The position numbers and the translations under genes are program-made. From the NCBI RefSeq assembly GCF_040393045.1, contig NZ_JBEBUX010000040.1, positions 1 to 30,416 of the forward strand: DNA of 30,416 nt, read 5' to 3'. Shown in pieces: positions 15,743-24,131 of this stretch. This stretch comes from Pollutimonas bauzanensis_A. GTDB taxonomy: Bacteria; Pseudomonadota; Gammaproteobacteria; Burkholderiales; Burkholderiaceae_B. The first letter of the stretch is position 1. Each line of letters opens with the position of its first letter. A model generated the notes under the pieces. It did not search any database. It saw nothing but the letters and a program-made list of their open reading frames with translations, and was not told the origin of the DNA.

Positions 15743-16672
15743 TTGCTGCATCCGCGAAACCGCCATCAAGGCCGCTATGATTTTGACCGGCTAGTCACAG
15801 ACAGCCCGGGGCTGGCAGGTTTTGTTGTAGCAAACCCACACGGCGAGCCCAGCATCAACTTTGCCGACCCGGCAGCCGTTCGGGCCCTGAACCGCGCCTT
15901 GCTCAACACGTTCTACGGCATCAAACACTGGGATATTCCCGCCAACTATCTATGCCCGCCTATACCGGGCCGGGCCGACTACATTCATAGCCTGGCCGAT
16001 TTGTTGGCGCAAAGCAATAGCGGCACCATCCCGCGAGGCCCGGCCATACGCGTGCTGGATATCGGCATGGGCGCCAACGCCATCTATCCACTGTTAGGCC
16101 ATGCCGAGTACGGCTGGCGCTTTCTAGGCTCGGATATCGACCCTGTCGCCCTGGCTGCGGCGCGAAACATTATTCAGTCCAATAGCGGCCTTATCGATGT
16201 CATTGAAACGCGCAGGCAAAAATCGCGAGACCAGATATTCGAAGGTTTGCTTTACGAGGATGAGCGCTTCGACCTAAGCTTGTGCAACCCTCCCTTCCAT
16301 GCTTCGGCATACGAAGCGGAAAACAGTTCGCAACGTAAGTGGCGCGGCCTGGGCAAGCAGCCATCACGCCATAAAGCCCCTGTATTAAATTTTGGCGGAC
16401 AGAATACCGAGCTATGGTGTGCCGGCGGTGAAGCCGAATTTATACGTTCCATGATCGAAGAAAGCACAGCCGTGTACAAACAGGTTTTCTGGTTCAGCAC
16501 CTTGGTTTCCAAAGAATCCAATCTGCCCGGCGTGCTGCGCAATCTGAAAAAAGTCGGCGCGCTTGATGTACGCACCGTGGAAATGGCCCAAGGCCAAAAG
16601 AATAGCCGCTTTGTTGCCTGGACGTTCTTGAATGCATCGGCCCAACATGCCTGGCGCGCACGGTGGCAATAA
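15743..16672 (+). CDS. rlmF: 23S rRNA (adenine(1618)-N(6))-methyltransferase
   Basis: SAM-dependent methyltransferase modifying A1618 of 23S rRNA. Family landmarks are LHPRNRHQGRYDF at the start, FYGIKHWDIPANYLCPP, PGRADYIHSLADLL, the SAM-binding VLDIGMGANAIYPL, and the catalytic NPPFHAS (an NPPF amino-methyltransferase motif) followed by LNFGGQNTELWCAGGE. The start is uncertain: the frame opens at TTG 15713 near the cold-shock terminator, but TTG 15743 puts the N-terminus right at LHPRNRH and has AGGA about 10 nt upstream. This gives 309 residues, normal for RlmF. It has almost no upstream room for its own promoter, so it may rely on terminator read-through. It converges with the FAD monooxygenase gene. 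Confidence 0.93.
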   Translation: MLHPRNRHQGRYDFDRLVTDSPGLAGFVVANPHGEPSINFADPAAVRALNRALLNTFYGIKHWDIPANYLCPPIPGRADYIHSLADLLAQSNSGTIPRGPAIRVLDIGMGANAIYPLLGHAEYGWRFLGSDIDPVALAAARNIIQSNSGLIDVIETRRQKSRDQIFEGLLYEDERFDLSLCNPPFHASAYEAENSSQRKWRGLGKQPSRHKAPVLNFGGQNTELWCAGGEAEFIRSMIEESTAVYKQVFWFSTLVSKESNLPGVLRNLKKVGALDVRTVEMAQGQKNSRFVAWTFLNASAQHAWRARWQ

Positions 16673-16685
16673 AGCCGGCAATGGC

Positions 16686-17927
16686 CTAATGCCTACCTGA
16701 CTTGACATGTTCGCGGCGAAAACCCACCCCGAACACATACGCAGGAATTGAACGGACCAGCCGCCAGCGCAATAGCCATTTCACGGCCTTGGGCAACGCC
16801 AGTGGCTGACCATCGTCTTGCGCGGCCAGTACCGGTGCAATCAACCTGCGTTGCAGGAATACCTGAATCCCCTGTATGACTTGAGTCGACAATAGCCTGC
16901 GCTGTTGCACCTTGGCCAGCAAGGCCTCGTCAGGCAAGCCCGGCGCCAACAGCGCGGGCGCCAAGATATTCGCAGCGGCCACTGAGTCTTGTATGGCCAG
17001 GTTGATACCCACGCCTCCGATTGGCGACATGGCGTGCGCCGCATCGCCAATCAACAACAAGCCCTGGCGATGCCATTGCGGCAGCCTGTCGACACGCACT
17101 TCCAGCAACTTGACGTCATCCCATGAAGTCAGCGCATCGACCCGGTCAGCCAGGAACCCAACGCGCTGCACAATACGCTTGTGCAAATCGGCAATAGGAC
17201 GGGCGCGCCACATCGCTGCGTCGCCTTTGGCGATGACAAAGGCGACCTGCCAGTAATCATTACGGTTCAACATGACCAGCAAGCCGCCCTTGCCCGGCGC
17301 ACCGTAAGTGCCGTCGGGGTCAGCCGCATGCCGCGGCAAACGAAACCACAGCACATCCATCGGAGAGCCCAGATCTTTGGGTTGCAGCGCCGCAGCATCG
17401 CGCAGGCACGAGTTGCGGCCATCGCAGCCAACCACCAAGTCCGCAAGCACTTGAATCGGGCCGTCGGAGGTGTTTGCCTCAACGCCGCGCACCCTGTCGT
17501 CGCCTTCGTGGCGGATAATTCCCGTTGCCTCGCAGCACATGCGTAAAACAAAATTCGGATAGCGCTGCGCTTGTTCGGCAACCAAATTCAAAAAGTCCCA
17601 CTGCGGCACCAGCGCAATATACGGAAATGGCTTCAGGCCGCGGAAGTCGCCGACAGCATATACGCCGTCAGCGAGCAGGACTTCGATTTGGTCGGCACGA
17701 TGCTGCGGCAAGCTGTCGAAACGTTGCTTCAAGCCCAGCTCTGCAAGAATTTCCAGCGTCGACGGATGCACGGTATCGCCCCGAAAATCACGCAAAAAAT
17801 CCTTATGCTTTTCCAGAACGACAACGTCCACCCCTGCCCGGGCAAGTTGCAGCCCAAGCATCATGCCAGCAGGCCCGCCACCAACTATGCAGCAGCGGGT
17901 CGAGACAGTTTGCTGCGTAAGTTTCAT
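16686..17927 (-). CDS. FAD-dependent monooxygenase, UbiH/PHBH-like
   Basis: A 413-residue group A flavoprotein. The FAD-binding GxGxxG is VGGGPAGMM (residues 15-23), the second DG motif VVGCDGRNSCLRDA places Asp169-Gly170, and the third motif is GDAAHAMSPIGGVGINLAIQD (from 294). These three sites define the p-hydroxybenzoate hydroxylase/UbiH class, which hydroxylates aromatic substrates using NAD(P)H and oxygen. A conserved RGDTVHPST segment (residues 49-57) is typical of the tetracycline-monooxygenase-like subgroup. The gene is single, divergent from panD with a 94-bp intergenic region, so the substrate is not suggested by context. No N-terminal signal or membrane segment is visible. Confidence 0.9.
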   Translation of the reverse strand: MKLTQQTVSTRCCIVGGGPAGMMLGLQLARAGVDVVVLEKHKDFLRDFRGDTVHPSTLEILAELGLKQRFDSLPQHRADQIEVLLADGVYAVGDFRGLKPFPYIALVPQWDFLNLVAEQAQRYPNFVLRMCCEATGIIRHEGDDRVRGVEANTSDGPIQVLADLVVGCDGRNSCLRDAAALQPKDLGSPMDVLWFRLPRHAADPDGTYGAPGKGGLLVMLNRNDYWQVAFVIAKGDAAMWRARPIADLHKRIVQRVGFLADRVDALTSWDDVKLLEVRVDRLPQWHRQGLLLIGDAAHAMSPIGGVGINLAIQDSVAAANILAPALLAPGLPDEALLAKVQQRRLLSTQVIQGIQVFLQRRLIAPVLAAQDDGQPLALPKAVKWLLRWRLVRSIPAYVFGVGFRREHVKSGRH

Positions 17928-17970
17928 GGTTTAGTGTGCAATGCGCACAGCGACTCGTCAATAGATGCTG

Positions 17971-17984
17971 TTGCCTACAGGCAA
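17971..17984. promoter_or_regulatory. Palindrome in the divergent panD/monooxygenase promoter region
   Basis: TTGCCT-AC-AGGCAA is a perfect inverted repeat with 6-bp arms and a 2-bp centre, 38 bp before the panD start. It is followed directly by TACAAT, a plausible -10 box for panD. It may be an operator or a small hairpin; the binding protein is unknown. Confidence 0.35.
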
Positions 17985-18021
17985 TACAATACACCGCTAT
18001 TTTTTTAAAGAGAATGACATC

Positions 18022-18435
18022 GTGAGAAAAGTTGTACGCGGCAAACTTCACGGCATACGCGTTACCGGCGCCGATCTGGACTACCACGGCTCCATTACCC
18101 TGGATCCCGACCACTGCGAAGCAGCCGGCATCCTGCCTATGGAGTTCGTGGATATCTGGAACAAGAACTCGGGTGCGCGTATCAGCACCTACGTGATTTA
18201 TGGCGAACGCGGCTCCCGATGCTGCATTCTGAACGGCGCCGCTGCACGAACCTGTCAGCGCGGCGACGAGGTCATTATTTGCAATTCAGTCTATGTCACG
18301 GAAAAAGAACTTGAAGATATCAAGCCTTCCATCCTGACCTTCAATCCCGACAACTCCATCAACGAACGCCTGGGCTATAGCGTAGGCCGCGATGCGCAAG
18401 AGCGCCTGACATTCGAGATCGTGCACTTCGACTAA
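18022..18435 (+). CDS. panD: Aspartate 1-decarboxylase proenzyme, C-terminally extended
   Basis: Pyruvoyl enzyme making beta-alanine from aspartate for pantothenate synthesis. The self-cleavage site is Gly23-Ser24 in YHGSITLD. VDIWNKNSGARISTYVIYGERGS supplies the conserved active-site Arg and the Thr-Tyr pair, and the LNGAAARTCQRGDEVIICN core is intact. The start is GTG at 18022, giving MRKVVRGKLHGIRVT as in the family; an in-frame ATG at 17965 would add 19 atypical residues. At 137 residues it is longer than usual (about 126), with a tail ending LGYSVGRDAQERLTFEIVHFD. Many residues differ from E. coli PanD. panC is in the same window but not adjacent. Confidence 0.9.
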   Translation: MRKVVRGKLHGIRVTGADLDYHGSITLDPDHCEAAGILPMEFVDIWNKNSGARISTYVIYGERGSRCCILNGAAARTCQRGDEVIICNSVYVTEKELEDIKPSILTFNPDNSINERLGYSVGRDAQERLTFEIVHFD

Positions 18436-18483
18436 GCCTTGTATTATTGAACTATCCGCGGCCACTACAACAAGGCCTTCATT

Positions 18484-19146
18484 ATGTTCGATCTACTTGA
18501 ATCCACGCTGGCCGGCACCCGGGACAACCTGGGTGAACAGGCCTGCGTCTTGCGCGGGTTCGCCCTGCCCTATGTCCCGGAAATGCTGCCTGTACTGGAC
18601 AGCATTCTGAAGGCTGCACCATTTCGTCATATGGTCACGCCCGGTGGGTACCACATGTCGGTGGCGCTGACTAACTGTGGCGCCCTGGGATGGACGTCCG
18701 ATCGGCGGGGCTACCGCTATGCCCCTAACGATCCGGTATCGGAGCAAGCCTGGCCGGCCATGCCCGACCTGTTCTTGCGGCTGGCAAACACAGCAGCAGC
18801 CGAAGCCGGCTTCGACCAGTTCGAACCCGACGCCTGCCTGATCAATCATTATGTGCCGGGCACCCGCCTGTCGCTGCATCAAGACAAGAACGAACTGGAC
18901 TTTCGCGCGCCCATTGTGTCGGTGTCGCTAGGCATCCCTGCCATGTTTCTTTTCGGCGGCCATGAGCGCAGCGACAAGGCCCGTCGCATCCCGCTATTTC
19001 ATGGCGATGTCGCGGTATGGGGCGGGGTCGACCGCCTTCGCTACCATGGGGTCATGCCGTTGAAAGAAGAAACACATCCGCTGCTGGGCGCGCAACGCAT
19101 CAACATTACCTTCCGCAAGGCTGGCGGAACCCCTCATGCGGTCTGA
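18484..19146 (+). CDS. alkB: DNA oxidative demethylase AlkB
   Basis: Fe(II)/2-oxoglutarate dioxygenase that reverses 1-methyladenine and 3-methylcytosine damage. The iron ligands His132, Asp134 (SLHQDKNE) and His188 (RLRYHGV) and the 2-oxoglutarate-binding Arg205 and Arg211 (RINITFR) fall one residue from their E. coli AlkB counterparts. The nucleotide lid region (GYHMSVALTNCGALGWTSDRRGYRY) is also conserved. Product is 220 residues, normal length. The start at ATG 18484 has AAGG about 8 nt upstream. The 3' end overlaps the convergent MocR gene by 13 bp. It is not in an operon with ada here, although ogt and ada lie only 6 kb downstream. Confidence 0.97.
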   Translation: MFDLLESTLAGTRDNLGEQACVLRGFALPYVPEMLPVLDSILKAAPFRHMVTPGGYHMSVALTNCGALGWTSDRRGYRYAPNDPVSEQAWPAMPDLFLRLANTAAAEAGFDQFEPDACLINHYVPGTRLSLHQDKNELDFRAPIVSVSLGIPAMFLFGGHERSDKARRIPLFHGDVAVWGGVDRLRYHGVMPLKEETHPLLGAQRINITFRKAGGTPHAV

Positions 19147-20648
19147 ACACTACCTGCACTGCACGACTGGCCAGCTACTTCGGCCAGACTGTTAAGCAGC
19201 AATTCAAAGCTGGGAACCATATCTCGCTCGGACACGCAGGCATAACCCAGCAGTAAGCCATTCCGTCTTTCCTGACCCTGCACGTAATAGCGCGACAAAG
19301 GGCGAGTCAGTATGCCTCTTGCATGCGCGGCGGCGACAACCTGGGTATCGTCCATGCCGGCGGGCAGAGTAAGTACCAAATGCAACCCTGCATCGCTCCC
19401 ATCCTGATGCAACCACTCCGGCCCCAGACGCCGCTCTATCAGGTTGACCAGCATGGCGCGACGCCGTCCATACAGCATGCGCATGCGACGGATGTGCCCT
19501 GCGTAATGTCCATCGGAAATAAACGTGGCCAGCGCGGCATGCGTCATTAAGTGGCCCTCACGGTACAGCTCTGCATGTGCGGTCTGAAAAGCAGGCACCA
19601 GCAACTTGGGCAAGACCAGATAACCGATACGCAGGCCGGGAAACAGCGTCTTGCTGAACGTGCCCAGGTAAATCACCGGCGCATCGGGTTCCAGGCCCAG
19701 CAACGATGAAATGGGGCGCCCCGAAAAGCGAAACTCGCTGTCGTAGTCGTCTTCAATAATCCAGCTGCCCGCTTGCCTTGCCATGGCAAGCAATTGACGG
19801 CGGCGCGCCAATGACATCACCGATCCAAGAGGATACTGATGCGAAGGGGTGACAAAAATGAATCGCGGCGGACTTGCCCCAACCTCGTCAGGCAGGCACA
19901 TACCGTCTTGGTCTACCGGCAAGGCATGGATTCCTATGCCGTTCGCTTCGAAAATGGCGCGTGCCCCCCAATAGCCAGGATTCTCTATCCATGCAAGATC
20001 GCCCGCACTGCCCAAAATCCGTGTAGCCAAGTCGATAGCTTGGTGCGAGCCCTCAGTAATAAGTATTTGCTCTGGGTCGCAGTCGATCGAACGCGTCAGC
20101 GCCAGATGTTGTGCCAGCGCCTTGCGCAACGCGGGCAAGCCGCCGCCATAGGAGTAGCTCAGCAAGGCAGGCTCGGGATTACGCCACAGGGCGGTGACAA
20201 TAGCACCGAACTTTTTATGAGGAAACTCGGTGACGTCGGGTACGCCGGGCATAAAAGCGCCCCATTGGTATGGCGATGCCGATGCCCCCGCCACGATGCG
20301 CTCGCCCCTGGGAGACAAGACCGGATGGGTTTGCGACGTGGAGTCGTGTCGGCGACCCGGCCCGCTTCCCAGATACAGATCGGGTAAAGAGTCGGTGACG
20401 AAGGTGCCGCTGCCCTGTTGGCTTTTCGTATAGCCTTCGGCCACCAGTTGCTCGTAGACATGCACAACGGTGTTACGCGCAATGCCCAAATCAGCGGCAA
20501 GATCCCGCGTGGCCGGCAAGCGTGCGCCCCCGGAAATAGAACCATTGAGTATGGCTTCGCGCATGCCTAGATACAGCCGCTTATTCATCGGCCCCTGGGC
20601 TTTTCCACCCAGTTTCAGCATAAGAAGCTCGCTGACAAGAGAACTCAA
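19134..20648 (-). CDS. gabR: MocR/GabR-family PLP-dependent transcriptional regulator
   Basis: A 504-residue fusion of a GntR-type winged helix (about 22-90: LPATRDLAADLGIARNTVVHVYEQLVAEGY) and a fold-type I aminotransferase-like domain. The PLP-binding lysine is Lys333 in LGTFSKTLFPGLR, with Asp301 in EDDYDSEF, so PLP binding is probably intact. Divergence from gabT-gabD makes it the likely GABA-responsive regulator (GabR type). The frame opens at TTG 20648; an in-frame ATG at 20621 is the alternative. GGATGG about 5 nt upstream favours TTG. Direct repeats in the intergenic region are candidate operators. It overlaps the convergent alkB by 13 bp. Confidence 0.9.
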   Translation of the reverse strand: MSSLVSELLMLKLGGKAQGPMNKRLYLGMREAILNGSISGGARLPATRDLAADLGIARNTVVHVYEQLVAEGYTKSQQGSGTFVTDSLPDLYLGSGPGRRHDSTSQTHPVLSPRGERIVAGASASPYQWGAFMPGVPDVTEFPHKKFGAIVTALWRNPEPALLSYSYGGGLPALRKALAQHLALTRSIDCDPEQILITEGSHQAIDLATRILGSAGDLAWIENPGYWGARAIFEANGIGIHALPVDQDGMCLPDEVGASPPRFIFVTPSHQYPLGSVMSLARRRQLLAMARQAGSWIIEDDYDSEFRFSGRPISSLLGLEPDAPVIYLGTFSKTLFPGLRIGYLVLPKLLVPAFQTAHAELYREGHLMTHAALATFISDGHYAGHIRRMRMLYGRRRAMLVNLIERRLGPEWLHQDGSDAGLHLVLTLPAGMDDTQVVAAAHARGILTRPLSRYYVQGQERRNGLLLGYACVSERDMVPSFELLLNSLAEVAGQSCSAGSVQTA

Positions 20649-20657
20649 TTGGTTCCA

Positions 20658-20699
20658 TCCATTTTAGTTAAGTGGATCTATTTGATGGGTCCATTTTAG
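20658..20699. promoter_or_regulatory. Direct-repeat operator in the gabR-gabT divergent region
   Basis: TCCATTTTAG occurs twice, at 20658-20667 and 20690-20699, exactly 32 bp apart (about three helical turns) in the same orientation. The second copy lies between a candidate -35 TTGATG (20682-20687) and -10 TAATAG (20704-20709) of gabT, and the first lies in the gabR leader. MocR-type regulators bind phased direct repeats, so this is a good operator candidate. Confidence 0.6.
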
Positions 20700-20745
20700 C
20701 ATTTAATAGCGTATACCCATCAACACTAAGAACCTCGAGACCAAT

Positions 20746-22011
20746 ATGAAAAGTCTGGATTTGAACACCCGCCGGTCGCTGGCGACCCCACGCGGGATAG
20801 GCGTCATGTGCGACTTTTACGCCGTGCGCGGTAGCAATGCCACATTGTGGGACACCACCGGGAAGGAATACATCGACTTCGCAGGCGGTATCGCAGTGCT
20901 TAACACCGGGCACTGCCACCCCCGGATCAAAGCCGCCATTGCCGCGCAACTTGATTGCTTTACCCATACGGCCTACCAAATCGTGCCCTATGAAGGCTAT
21001 ATCTCATTGGCCGAACGCATCAATAGCATTGCCCCAATCACCGGCCTGAAAAAAACCGCCTTCTTTACTACCGGTGTAGAAGCCGTGGAAAACGCCGTAA
21101 AGATCGCGCGCAGTTATACCGGGCGCTCTGGCGTCATCGCCTTCACCGGCAGCTTCCATGGCCGCACCATGCTGGGCATGGCCCTGACTGGCAAGGTCGC
21201 GCCCTATAAGCTGTCTTTCGGGCCCATGCCCGGCGACATTTATCACCTGCCCTTCCCCAGCGCGACGCAAGACGTCAGCGTCGCGGACTCGCTAAAAGCA
21301 CTGGATTTTCTATTCAAAGCCGACATCGACCCCAAGCGCGTTGCCGCCATCATTATTGAGCCCGTCCAGGGCGAAGGCGGCTTCAACGTCACCCCGCCTG
21401 AACTGATGACAGCACTTCGCAAGGTATGCGACGAACATGGCATTTTGCTGATCGCCGATGAAGTCCAGACCGGCTTCGGCCGCACAGGCAAGATGTTCGC
21501 CATGGAGCACCATACCGTAGAAGCCGACATAATCACCATGGCCAAGAGCCTGGGCGGCGGCATGCCGATATCGGGCGTCGTTGGCCGTGCGGAAGTCATG
21601 GATGGACCCGCCGCTGGCGGCCTGGGCGGCACCTATGCCGGCAATCCACTAGCTGTTGCCGCGGCTCACGCCGTGCTGGATGTCATCCGCGATGAAAAGC
21701 TGTGCGAACGCGCCACCGTGCTCGGACAACGGCTGACAGACAGGCTGAATACCTTGCGTGCAACCTGCCCCGCCATCGCCGACGTGCGCGGCCTGGGCTC
21801 CATGGTTGCCGTCGAACTCAACGACCCGGACACAGGCGAACCAGACGCGGCCAAAGTCAAAGCCATCCAGGAAAAAGCCCTCGCGCAAGGACTCCTCCTG
21901 CTAAGCTGCGGTGTATACGGAAACGTTTTACGATTCCTGTATCCGCTGACCATACCCGACGATCAATTCGCTAGCGCTTTGGATATTCTGTCCAACGTGC
22001 TCGCCGCCTGA
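20746..22011 (+). CDS. gabT: 4-aminobutyrate--2-oxoglutarate transaminase
   Basis: PLP enzyme transferring the amino group of GABA (or other omega-amino acids) to 2-oxoglutarate, giving succinate semialdehyde. The 421-residue product has the class III signature: IADEVQTGFGRTGKMFAME with Asp238 and Glu239, and IITMAKSLGGGMPISG with PLP lysine Lys267 (E. coli GabT Lys268). TGVEAVENAVKIAR and GSFHGRT are the phosphate-binding and aromatic parts. The start at ATG 20746 is preceded by a GAGA. It lies 14 bp ahead of gabD, forming a two-gene operon divergent from the MocR regulator. Confidence 0.96.
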   Translation: MKSLDLNTRRSLATPRGIGVMCDFYAVRGSNATLWDTTGKEYIDFAGGIAVLNTGHCHPRIKAAIAAQLDCFTHTAYQIVPYEGYISLAERINSIAPITGLKKTAFFTTGVEAVENAVKIARSYTGRSGVIAFTGSFHGRTMLGMALTGKVAPYKLSFGPMPGDIYHLPFPSATQDVSVADSLKALDFLFKADIDPKRVAAIIIEPVQGEGGFNVTPPELMTALRKVCDEHGILLIADEVQTGFGRTGKMFAMEHHTVEADIITMAKSLGGGMPISGVVGRAEVMDGPAAGGLGGTYAGNPLAVAAAHAVLDVIRDEKLCERATVLGQRLTDRLNTLRATCPAIADVRGLGSMVAVELNDPDTGEPDAAKVKAIQEKALAQGLLLLSCGVYGNVLRFLYPLTIPDDQFASALDILSNVLAA

Positions 22012-22025
22012 AAGGACTTATCACT

Positions 22026-23495
22026 ATGACGCAACCAACCCGACCGCTAAACCGCCCCGATCTTTTGCGCGACGCCTGCTTCATCGACGGAAAATGGCTG
22101 AAAGCCAGTGACGGCTCCAGCATTCCCGTCAACAATCCCGCCACTGGCGCCACCATTTGCTCGGTGCCTAAACTAGGCCGCAAAGAAACCGAGCAGGCCA
22201 TCGCAAGCGCCCAGGCGGCCTTGCCCGGATGGAGCGCCAAGACCGGCAAGGAACGCGCCATCATCCTGCAAAAATGGGCGCAGCTGATGATGGATAACCA
22301 GCAAGACTTGGCCGTCATCATGACATCCGAGCAAGGCAAGCCCGTTGCCGAAGCCGCTGGGGAAATTGCCTATGCCGCCTCATTCCTTGAGTGGTTCGGC
22401 GAAGAAGCCAAACGCATCGACGGCGATATACTGCAAAGCCCCAAGGCAGGCCAGCGTCTGATGGCCCTCAAGCAGCCCATAGGTGTTTGCGCCGCGATTA
22501 CCCCCTGGAATTTTCCTGCCGCCATGATTACCCGCAAGGTGGGCCCTGCCCTGGCGGCCGGTTGCACCATGGTGGTCAAGCCCGCTCAGCAAACACCGCT
22601 GACCGCCTTGGCGCTGGCCGTACTGGCTGAAGAGGCCGGCGTGCCTGCTGGCGTTTTCCACGTCATCACTGGCGGATCGCGCGACATTGGCGGCGCCCTG
22701 TGCGAAAGCGATGTCGTGCGCAAACTGAGCTTTACCGGGTCCACAGAAGTCGGCCGCACGCTCATGGCGCAATGCGCGCCAACCATCAAGAAGCTCTCGC
22801 TTGAGCTAGGTGGCAATGCGCCGCTTATCGTCTTTGACGACGCCGACCTGGATCGCGCCGTGGATGGCATATTGGCGTCAAAATACCGCAACGCCGGCCA
22901 GACCTGCGTTTGCGCCAACCGTATCTATGTACAGAGCGGCATTTATGAGGACGTGCTCGCCCGCCTGGTCGAAAAAGTGAAGGCCATGAAGGTCGGCGAC
23001 GGCTTTGCAGAGGGCGTAACGCAAGGCCCGCTGATCGACGAGGCGGCCATCGCTAAGATACAGGAACATATCGCCGACGCCGTTGCTCACGGCGGCAAAG
23101 TCGTGGCCGGCGGCAAGCCGCACGCGCTGGGCGGCACCTTCTTCGAGCCCACCATCGTGCGCGATGCCACCCAGGAAATGCGGTTTGCAACCGAAGAAAC
23201 CTTTGGGCCTGTCGCTCCGCTATTTCGCTTTGACAACGAAAAAGAAGTCATCGCGATGGCGAACGACACAATTTTCGGCCTGGCTGCTTACTTCTTCACC
23301 CGGGACTACGCCAGGATCTGGCGTGTTTCGGAAGCGCTGGAATACGGCATCGTAGGGATCAACACAGGCATCATTTCGAATGAAGTCGGCCCCTTCGGCG
23401 GCGTAAAACAATCGGGCCTGGGCCGTGAGGGTTCCAAATACGGCATCGAGGAATATCTGGAAATGAAGTATCTGTGCGTTGATCTGGGCGAATAA
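22026..23495 (+). CDS. gabD: Succinate-semialdehyde dehydrogenase (NADP+)
   Basis: Oxidises succinate semialdehyde to succinate, completing GABA catabolism into the TCA cycle. The 489-residue product shows the aldehyde dehydrogenase signature: PWNFPAAMITRK, cofactor Lys185 (VVKPAQQTP), SFTGSTEVG, general base Glu260 in LSLELGGNAP and catalytic Cys294 in NAGQTCVCANR, with Cys296 two residues on as in other SSADHs. It follows gabT by 14 bp with AAAGGA upstream of ATG 22026. A strong hairpin lies immediately downstream, before the convergent ohr. Confidence 0.97.
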   Translation: MTQPTRPLNRPDLLRDACFIDGKWLKASDGSSIPVNNPATGATICSVPKLGRKETEQAIASAQAALPGWSAKTGKERAIILQKWAQLMMDNQQDLAVIMTSEQGKPVAEAAGEIAYAASFLEWFGEEAKRIDGDILQSPKAGQRLMALKQPIGVCAAITPWNFPAAMITRKVGPALAAGCTMVVKPAQQTPLTALALAVLAEEAGVPAGVFHVITGGSRDIGGALCESDVVRKLSFTGSTEVGRTLMAQCAPTIKKLSLELGGNAPLIVFDDADLDRAVDGILASKYRNAGQTCVCANRIYVQSGIYEDVLARLVEKVKAMKVGDGFAEGVTQGPLIDEAAIAKIQEHIADAVAHGGKVVAGGKPHALGGTFFEPTIVRDATQEMRFATEETFGPVAPLFRFDNEKEVIAMANDTIFGLAAYFFTRDYARIWRVSEALEYGIVGINTGIISNEVGPFGGVKQSGLGREGSKYGIEEYLEMKYLCVDLGE

Positions 23496-23503
23496 GACGA
23501 CGT

Positions 23504-23535
23504 AAAAAAGGAGATCACACGACGTGATCTCCTTT
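23504..23535 (-). terminator. Intrinsic terminator of ohr (shared with gabD end)
   Basis: A perfect 12-bp stem, AAAGGAGATCAC / GTGATCTCCTTT, around a 5-nt loop. On the minus strand the stem is followed by a T-tract (six T), which makes it a good intrinsic terminator for ohr. For gabD on the plus strand only three T occur, at the end of the stem. Confidence 0.85.
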
Positions 23536-23570
23536 CAGCCATCTGAAGTCCAAGATCTGCGGCCTTGTTG

Positions 23571-23996
23571 TTACGCCAGTGTCAGCGTCACATCGATATT
23601 GCCACGTGTCGCATTCGAATACGGGCACACGATATGGGCCTTGTCGACCAAAGCCTGGACCTGATCGCGAGGCAGGCCTGGCACAGATATTTTTAGCTCG
23701 ACCTCAATACCAAAGCCGTTAGGAATAGGCCCGATACCAACCTCGCCTTCAATGCTGGTCTCGGCCGGCAACGCCACTTTTTCGCGGGAAGCCACGAGCT
23801 TCAATGCCCCCAAAAAGCACGCAGAGTATCCGGCAGCAAATAGCTGCTCGGGATTCGTGCCTTTTTCACCACCACCCCCTAGCTCCTTGGGCGTGGTCAA
23901 TTTAACATCCAGCACGCCATCGGACGATACAGCTCGGCCATCACGACCGCCGTTAGCTTTAGCTTGGGCACGGTATAGAACTTTTTCAACAGACAT
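23571..23996 (-). CDS. ohr: Organic hydroperoxide resistance protein
   Basis: Thiol-dependent peroxidase reducing organic hydroperoxides, recycled by lipoylated enzymes. The 141-residue product has both redox cysteines in family context: Cys60 (AAGYSACFLGAL) and Cys124 (AHIVCPYSNATRGN). Conserved N-terminal and central parts (KVLYRAQAKANGGRDG, TNPEQLFAAGY) are present. ATG 23996 has AGGAG 7 nt upstream; the frame extends to 24092 but that part includes the operator. It is transcribed in the same direction as the upstream ohrR, each gene with its own operator copy. Confidence 0.97.
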   Translation of the reverse strand: MSVEKVLYRAQAKANGGRDGRAVSSDGVLDVKLTTPKELGGGGEKGTNPEQLFAAGYSACFLGALKLVASREKVALPAETSIEGEVGIGPIPNGFGIEVELKISVPGLPRDQVQALVDKAHIVCPYSNATRGNIDVTLTLA

Positions 23997-24080
23997 GATG
24001 AATCTCCTGATTCGTAAAAAAACACTGCGGCGGCTTGAATTGACAGCAGGCCCGTCGATACCTGCCTTTACATGTGAACT

Positions 24081-24100
24081 ATTAAATAGCACACTATTTA
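24081..24100. promoter_or_regulatory. OhrR operator, ohr promoter
   Basis: ATTAAATAGCACACTATTTA contains the inverted repeat TAAATA/TATTTA and matches the sequence before ohrR at 18 of 20 positions. It lies about 85 bp upstream of the ohr start codon, in the ohrR-ohr gap. Confidence 0.75.
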
Positions 24101-24131
24101 TAAATAAAATAAACAGGCAATAATCAACCTG

